Origin: Meghimatium bilineatum
Taxonomy: Eukaryota; Mollusca; Gastropoda; Stylommatophora; Philomycidae
Reading direction: 5' to 3'
Assembly: GCA_034231615.1 (NCBI GenBank)
Contig: CM067322.1
Location: forward strand, 66,635,354-66,699,353
Length of the DNA stretch: 64,000 nucleotides
Shown: piece by piece, positions 58,288 to 64,000 of the stretch
How positions within the stretch are numbered: the stretch's first letter is position 1
Layout: each line of letters begins with the position of its first letter
Program-made: the position numbers and the translations under genes
The notes under the pieces: generated by a model
Told to the model about the DNA's origin: nothing
The model's database searches: none
What the model saw: only the letters and a program-made list of their open reading frames with translations

Positions 58288-58450
58288 ATTTTTTTCCCAG
58301 TTCATTCTTAAACTCCCACCAAATCTCCCATGCATCAGGACAATGGTCGTACTAGATGTCCAGCAGGGTGAAAGGATGTAGTCCAGAGAACTGAAATCCA
58401 TTGTGTCACTATTTTATTTGTGTCAATACCCAACATATCTGATTTCGGTA
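58288..58450 (-). mobile_element. Short element, family B
   Basis: CCCAGTTCATTCTTAAACTC to CAACATATCTGATTTCGGTA, with an extra GTGAAAGGATG in the middle. It lies about 85 bp from the exon 1 donor. Confidence 0.75.
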
Positions 58451-58535
58451 GTTAATTCTATTTTATACAACAAAACATTAATTACTTTTCCTTTATCGTT
58501 AACCTTTATCTCTAACAAAACACCAATTCATTTAC

Positions 58536-58740
58536 CTTCATCATTGGCCTTTGCCTCCAACTGTTTGACATCAGTGCACTCTGCCAGTGACTGCTGCAAG
58601 ACCTGGTCCATAAACTTTGCCTGGACAGGTGAACTTTTCTTCAGCAAGGAGTACAGAGCCACTGTCTGTTCGCATTCATTCCATTCTTTGAACCATGTGG
58701 TGACTAAAGCCACCTGCTCCCGAAAGTTACTGGACTTCAT
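58536..58740 (-). CDS. SAMD4: Smaug/SAMD4 homologue, first coding exon
   Basis: This exon encodes the N-terminus of a Smaug-family protein, a cytoplasmic translational repressor and mRNA-decay factor that binds stem-loop RNA. The ATG is at 58740-58738. An upstream in-frame GTG is not a likely start. The exon gives 68 codons plus one base. The block [15 protein letters not shown] and the following helices match the conserved Smaug N-terminal similarity region, thought to be involved in dimerisation. The exon ends GAAG/GTAAAT, with the donor GT at 58535-58534, in phase 1. Joining to the exon at 15727 gives a spacing that matches vertebrate SAMD4 without a gap, so no exon appears to be missing between them. 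Just upstream, a CACAG at 58746-58750 could be a 5' UTR splice acceptor, so the true first exon may lie further right. The family call is firm; A-versus-B orthology is not decided. Confidence 0.9.
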
Positions 58741-59082
58741 GTTCACTGTGAATGTATGTAATTATGGTCTCAACTTTCCTGAAGCAAACATCCTATGAGG
58801 ATCAAATAATGTTGCCTCTTTAAAAAAAAACAATCCTCAGAAAATATAAAATCCGAATAATCCTCAAAATGGCCTGAAATCAATACAATTCTTGTGATGA
58901 TTTTATGCAGCTGTTAACTTTGTCTATACAACCCATATTCTGTATTCCTGTTCACATCAGATTTCCCAATCCTGATTTCACAATTGATGGGTAAAGCACA
59001 CAAATCTGTTTTGGATTAGAAAAGATAATTATTTCTCACAAAAAAAATTAAAAAATTTGAGCATGTTATTGAATATTAGTTA
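58741..59082 (-). promoter_or_regulatory. Possible 5' UTR or upstream sequence of Smaug exon 1
   Basis: Immediately upstream of the ATG. A CACAG at 58750-58746 could be a 5' UTR acceptor. I see no TATA box or CpG-rich promoter; the start-site region may be further right or outside the window. Confidence 0.3.
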
Positions 59083-59084
59083 TT

Positions 59085-59247
59085 CTTCTTGAAGGTTCAT
59101 TCACAAACTCCCACTGGATCTCTCTTGCAGCAGAAAAATGGTCCTAGTAGATTTCAAGCAGGATGTAGTCCAGATAATGGAAAAGCGTAGTGTCACATAT
59201 TTATTTGATTTATTTGTTCCACTGGTCCAATACAACCATCTTCGACA
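59085..59247 (-). mobile_element. Short element, family B
   Basis: TTCTTCTTGAAGGTTCATTC to ACCATCTTCGACAG. Its head directly meets the head of the next element. Confidence 0.75.
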
Positions 59248-59256
59248 GAAGCCAGT

Positions 59257-59498
59257 AAGGACACCCACGTGTTACCAATGCAAGAGAGGGGAACCATGAA
59301 TAGTGACACTGTGACCTGCAATACATGTCGCAAGAGACGACTAAGTAACCCATACCATAGAGGGTCAAAGTGACAGAAAAAAACGCTAAATTCAAATGGG
59401 TAGGTCACGAGGTGCAAATATCACAGTCCCTCTGAAAATCATGAAAGAATTCTGTTCTCTGAACTATATCCTGCAGAAGTTTGAGAATGAACGCAGAA
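59257..59498 (+). mobile_element. Short element, family A, diverged
   Basis: ACACCCACGTGTTACCAATG to GAATGAACGCAGAA, with GAAGCCAGT at 59248-59256 and 59499-59507 as target duplication. Core GTCGCAAGAGACGAC. Confidence 0.8.
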
Positions 59499-59877
59499 GA
59501 AGCCAGTTATAATAATAACAAGACCCACAACCCATCAGGGTCGTATGGGTGCAACACTGGAGACTTCATCACAAAAACTGTCCAAACACATTTATCCTTA
59601 ACCATTCAAAGAATTATAGAAAAATCATGACTAGACCATTCGTTGATGTTATCAATACAGGATTTTCATATGTCTGCCTCTTTTTCTATCCTCGAATGTT
59701 GCAGTTATGACAGTATTTCAATGTAAACAATGCACTTATTTAATTTAAAGTCAAGACATTATCCTGCTATAAGACCTGGTGGGAGTGTGAGAACAAAAGT
59801 AAACACAAATTTTTAATGTTATTTTTAGGACATAGTCCTGAGCCTGATTTACATGTTTGATGTAATATTAGCTATTT

Positions 59878-59995
59878 AGTCTTGCACATCTAACTTCAGC
59901 ATGGCATATTTTTGGATCACTATGACTTCTTACAGGATGGGGAAGTCACAATCCCATGCCTGAACCATCTTGAGTTTTTTCTTACAATAGGCATT
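59878..59995 (-). mobile_element. Short element, family A, fragment
   Basis: CACATCTAACTTCAGCATGG, ACAGGATGGGGAAGTCACAA. Both ends missing. Confidence 0.5.
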
Positions 59996-60765
59996 GTACA
60001 GTTACAGTGAAGGACAGTCAGGTCACAGCAGAAATAGAATGTCAGATAAAAGCAGTAAAGAACCTATGTAGAGTCAGGTCATAGCAGTCATGTCACAGCA
60101 CATACTAACTTATTACAAACTGAGCCAAAAGGTGTGTCAAAACCCTCCACCGTAGTGATTTTTTCCCAAAAAGTTTCCCAACCAAATTTTCACCAAAAGG
60201 TAGAATTGAGACAAAAATGCACACATTTTGTTTAGGTAAAACTTAAGGGAAATGTAGCTACAGTCCTGGCTACAGTTGTGTCACAGCAGATGAGAGCATA
60301 AGTATAGCAAGTGTACCAGGTTTAAACCTGTAGATATTTATTCCTCCTCCGATTTCATCATCCCAACTGCAGACATGCTGGTGATGATGCCTTTGCTGTC
60401 CACCTATTAGCGCATGAAAATATCCATGCCTAAGTCAAAGTGTTTCGATGAGTTGACTGGCAATGTATACAAACTATATAGCCTGACTTCATTGTTACTG
60501 CATGAATCTGGCGGGAAATGACATAATATAGCAGCTACGTGATTGTGAGATATGGTTAGTCATTATTAGCTTTCTAGGGACAATTGCCTCATTCTTACGT
60601 ATGGTTATCCTAGAACTATGGCAAGAATAGAAGATTTTCGTAGGACTTGAAAACATATAAAGATATGCTAAGGTTTTGCCGAGACAACAGTGTGATCGAT
60701 ATTTGAGGATGAAGCTGATGTGGTGGTGATGTATGACACTTATGACTTAGAAACAGTGTAGAGGT
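59996..60765. other. Unassigned upstream sequence
   Basis: Scattered AGGTCACAGCAG-like phrases (60020-60100, 60280). No supported gene. Confidence 0.35.
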
Positions 60766-60775
60766 GATTTACAAA

Positions 60776-60927
60776 CTTCTTCAGCATTCATTCTCAAACT
60801 CCCACTGGATCTCTTGCAGCAGAACAATGGTCCTATTAGATTTCCAGCTGGATGTAGTCCAGAGAAAGGAAATGCGTTGTGCTGCCATTTTATTTGTGCC
60901 AATGACCAGACACATTTGTCTTTGGTG
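60776..60927 (-). mobile_element. Short element, family B, full length
   Basis: 152 bp flanked by GATTTACAAA (60766-60775) and GATTTGCAAA (60928-60937). Plus strand runs from CTTCTTCAGCATTCATTCTC to TTTGTCTTTGGTG. Confidence 0.85.
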
Positions 60928-61377
60928 GATTTGCAAAGATAGTTGAATTTCTGACCAAATCATTATACTTGGGAGCAAGTTATGTCATCTGAGGGTGTCT
61001 TCAAACTTGCTAATTAATACTACACAATCAACGTCGTTAAATTTTGCAAGTGTTTGTGGGTGCTCTAGTTTTATGTCTCTTTATTAGAGTATGATGATGA
61101 AATAATCCACTTATTTGTGAGCAGGCAACTATTAACAACCCATTGCCTTTCTGACAAAGCATAGACTCTCACTTGAGTAACTGAGGTGACACTCAAATGC
61201 ATATTGTTTGCAGTCTCAAATGCATGGTTGTGTTAAGAGGGGTTTATGGGTGCATGTTCATTCGTCCCCAAAGGGAAGACATCCCAGTGTGGCAGTATCC
61301 CAGAATCATCACATCTTGCCAGGAGTGCAGCCATATATGTCTGGGCCATATTCATCATTCTTTCATCTGGTTTTTAG

Positions 61378-61517
61378 TAAGTACCCGGTACTTGATATTT
61401 ACAAGTGGACAAAATATATAGGAAATTGTGATACAGGAGAAAATGACAAATTTGTAGCATTCGTACAAAAATGTATTTCTCTCTGGCATTACGCACTTCT
61501 CTCTGAGAATATTCCAG
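61378..61517 (+). CDS. Candidate internal exon of an unidentified plus-strand gene
   Basis: A 140-bp open stretch is flanked by a pyrimidine-rich acceptor (TCTTTCATCTGGTTTTTAG, AG at 61376-61377) and a good donor (CCAG/GTAAGG, GT at 61518-61519). The frame gives about 46 residues starting KYPVLDIYKWTKYIG and containing FVAFVQKCISLWHYALL, which looks like an amphipathic helix. It enters with one base of a split codon and leaves in phase 1. I do not recognise the protein. It lies about 2.6 kb upstream of the Smaug start codon on the opposite strand, so it could belong to a head-to-head neighbour. I found no partner exons, so chance splice signals remain possible. Confidence 0.35.
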
Positions 61518-61664
61518 GTAAGGAATAGCTATCTAAAGTCATTTGGGTCATGGATCATATGTGTCTGTTGCTTTCTTTAATCTTACCTTAACCAGACACA
61601 AGTATAACTTAGTGAAGAGATGTAAGCGGTTCTAGACAACATAAAACATCGAATCAGTGATACA

Positions 61665-61940
61665 CACGCCCGTGTGTTGCCGGGGCCCGAAAGGGGAGCA
61701 AAGAATAGCAACACTGTTTACCTTCCACGCATGTCGTAAAAGGTTACTAAGGTGGTTATGGGATGGAGCTGGCTGTCCCATCCCATATAGGGTCAGTGAC
61801 CCAGTCATGCTGAAGTCGGATGTGTCAGGCCAAAAGGCGTAGATATCGCAGCAATGCTGTAAACCATGACACAACACATTCCGTTCTCCAGACTACATTC
61901 TGCTTATCTGCAGGAGTTTGAGAAAGAACGCAGAAGAAGA
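61665..61940 (+). mobile_element. Short element, family A, full length
   Basis: 276 bp from CACGCCCGTGTGTTGCCGGG to GAACGCAGAAGAAGA. Target duplication AGTGATACA at 61656-61664 and 61941-61949. Close to consensus; a good reference copy. Confidence 0.92.
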
Positions 61941-62004
61941 AGTGATACAAAGAACACTAATATCTTCACAAAAACAAAGCATATAACAGCAAACAATTAT
62001 TTTC

Positions 62005-62265
62005 CTCTGCGTTCATTGTAAAACTCCTGCAGATTAGCAGAATTTAGTCCAGAGAACATAATGTGCTGTGTCATGGTTTACAGCTTTGCTGCAATATTTG
62101 CACCTTTCGAGCTGACACCTCTGACTTCAGCATAGCTTCTGAGTCACTTTGGAATGGGATAGCCAATTCTACCCCACAGCCTCCTTAGTCACCTGTATGA
62201 CATGGATAGAAGGCAAATGGTGTTGCTATTCTTTGCTCTCCTTTCAGGCTCCGACAAAATATGGA
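62005..62265 (-). mobile_element. Short element, family A
   Basis: CTCTGCGTTCATTGTAAAAC to CTTTCAGGCTCCGACAAAAT. Lacks GACCCTATAT; moderately diverged. Confidence 0.8.
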
Positions 62266-62339
62266 AGCAAATAATTCATTAAAGGAAATAAAATGGAAAA
62301 ACATTGATGACATTATCTTTGATGAACTAACTTTTGTGT

Positions 62340-62430
62340 TGGTTGAGTTGATAGTGAACCCACCTCACAAACCTAACTTTTAGGTTTAAACATCGAATTA
62401 CCTTATGGTTCGAACCCTGACCATACACAT
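62340..62430 (+). repeat. Possible tRNA-derived sequence
   Basis: TGGTTGAGTTG (62340-62350) fits an A-box and GGTTCGAACCC (62407-62417) fits a B-box. The 57-base gap is long for a plain tRNA. No intact cloverleaf seen, so a tRNA-derived SINE head or a chance pair. Confidence 0.35.
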
Positions 62431-62669
62431 TGTACCGGTAATGCAATTAGATGTATTAGTGGCGCATACAAAATTAAACAATAGTTGAATAGCAATGTTC
62501 TGCACAGGATATGCTTACATTATTTATTAACTACCACAACTTTAGTAATCTGAAGTAACACCTGATGCTTGCTGAACTCATATTTTACAACACTTTTGGT
62601 GTTTGTTGTTTCTTGATAAATGCCATCAGACTATAGTATAGAAAATGTCCTTGTTTATATCATTTACAT

Positions 62670-62940
62670 TTCTTCTGCATTCATTCTCAAACTCCTACAG
62701 ATAACAGGATGTAGCCCGGAGAACAGAATGCGGTTATGGTTTACAACATTGCTGCGATATCTGCACCTTTCAGCCTGATACATCCAGCTTCAGCATGGTT
62801 TTGAGTCACTTTTACCCTATATGGGATAGGACAGTCAACTTCACCCCCATAACCTCTTTAGTCACCTCTTACAACATGCATGGAAGGTAAATAGTGTTGC
62901 TATTATTTTACCCCTCCCGGGTCCGCAACACACAGGTGTC
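62670..62940 (-). mobile_element. Short element, family A
   Basis: TTCTTCTGCATTCATTCTCA to GGGTCCGCAACACACAGGTG, with GTCACCTCTTACAACATGCA in the core. Confidence 0.85.
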
Positions 62941-63600
62941 ATTCATATTTATGATTATTTATTATTTCATAACTATTTATACGAATATTTCACAATTTTT
63001 TTAGAGAGATCATAAAGAAAATATGTAAATAAAAAATAAAGTAAGAGAATTTCGCAGGTTCACAAGACTCATTACTTTCAATAGCAACACAAAGAAAAAC
63101 TTGCATGGATCATATATAACATATTATTTTATAATTACAAGATTCCCTGTTGCAGGGTATAGTTGAAATAGGGGAGTGTGGAAGGCAATGAAAATAATGG
63201 ACAGACAATACCAAAGACTGGACTGGTCAAGATTTATCACACTAAGCGATTGAGGATAATTGCTAGAGTGCTATGTTGATGCATTCATACCTGTCAACCT
63301 GTTGAGACTAAAAACCATAAAAAAGCTATGAAAACCCGTAATTGAGCATGAAAAACCGTTAAACCATACCCAATGGTGAGGGGGGGGCTCATCTGAAAAA
63401 AATATTTTAAAAATACGGTCATTCAGGTTTCGGGTTTTTTTACAGGTAGTTTGCCTTAGTTTAACATAGACAGTCATAGTGTGGGAAAATTATAGAGCAC
63501 AAAGACTAGGCCTATGTATCTTTATGTAACTTTAATCCGTTTGAAACTATAACAACTTGTTAGATTGCTCTATAAAGCGTTTGACAAAAATTTCAACTAT
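62941..63600. other. Unassigned sequence
   Basis: Includes a poly-G run at 63380 and the phrase TACCTGTCAACCTGTTGAG (63289). No supported gene. Confidence 0.35.
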
Positions 63601-63607
63601 CCATGAA

Positions 63608-64000
63608 TAGCGCACATCATGCATTTATGATCAGCGGAGATCGTACAACTATGACCGGCACAGATCATGCATCTATGATCGGCGGAGATCATGCATCTAT
63701 GACCGGCAGTAATCATGCATATATGACCGACAGAGATCGTGCAACTATGACCGGCGAAGAATGTGCATCTATGACCGGCGGAGAACGTGCATCTATGAAC
63801 AACGGAGATTGTGCTATCGGCGGAGGTCGTACAACTATGACCCGTGGAGATTGTGCAGCTATAACCGGCAGGGATCGTGCATCTATGAATAGCGAAGATC
63901 GTTCATCTGTGAATAGTAGAGACTGTGCATCTATTATCGGCGGAAGTCGTACGTCTATGACCCATGGAGACTGTGCAGCTATAACCGGCAGGGATCGTGC
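63608..64000. repeat. 24-bp satellite, running off the window
   Basis: About 16 units of GAGATCGTGCATCTATGACC plus GGCG, each variable. A higher-order pattern of about 5 units (about 120 bp) is visible: GTCGTAC...CTATGACCC, TGGAGA, TGTGCAGCTATAACCGGCAG recurs from 63820 to 63945. Confidence 0.92.

Larger units (their letters stand above)
15728..58535 (-). other. Smaug/SAMD4 intron 1 (about 42.8 kb)
   Basis: The interval between the first two coding exons is bounded by GT at 58535 and AG at 15728, both phase 1. I found no other Smaug exon in it, and the joined protein needs none. It is filled with transposon relics in both orientations, listed separately. Confidence 0.8.

Overview
This is animal (eukaryotic) nuclear DNA: sparse coding sequence, GT-AG introns, many decayed retrotransposons and DNA transposons, and several minisatellites. 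The only host gene I can name is a Smaug/SAMD4 homologue on the minus strand. Three of its coding exons are visible: 58536-58740 with the start codon, 14954-15727, and 4717-5013. All exon junctions are in phase 1. They join in frame across introns of about 42.8 kb and 9.9 kb. The RNA-binding SAM domain is not in the window and should lie beyond position 1. The repeat content (RNase H-bearing non-LTR elements, short elements with (GAA)n tails, Penelope, P-element-like and hAT elements) fits a mollusc, perhaps a heterobranch gastropod. That assignment is inference.

Layout, left to right. Positions 1-4716 are partial intron 3, holding a non-LTR relic (family A) split by a second one (family B). 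4717-5013 is Smaug exon 3, followed at once by a 39-bp minisatellite. 5014-14953 is intron 2, with LINE relics, a hairpin MITE, a Tc1-like transposase relic and a 32-bp minisatellite running up to exon 2. 14954-15727 is exon 2. 15728-58535 is the giant intron 1. It contains nested LINEs, a Penelope-like element with perfect inverted arms, hAT MITEs with 8-bp target duplications, a P-element/THAP9-like transposase relic, an IS630/Tc1-like DDE transposase relic split by a short element, a 1.7-kb RNase H-encoding LINE (family J), composite GC-rich elements (K) and minisatellites of 36 and 45 bp. 58536-58740 is the first coding exon. 58741-64000 is upstream or 5' UTR-side sequence, dense in short elements, with one unidentified candidate exon on the plus strand (61378-61517) and a 24-bp satellite running off the right edge.

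The most informative structure is a mobile-element network. Two short families (A, about 275 bp; B, about 157 bp), the composite K elements and LINE J share a related 3' end finishing in GAACGC(A/T)GAAGAAG. This suggests that LINE J or a relative supplies their retrotransposition machinery. Many short copies have clear 10-13 bp target duplications, and several sit inside other elements, giving a readable order of insertion.

Every transposon ORF I read is truncated, frameshifted or stopped. I read this by eye: family names rest on motifs I recognise, not on database searches, and most repeat edges are good to about 10-30 bp unless a target duplication is given.
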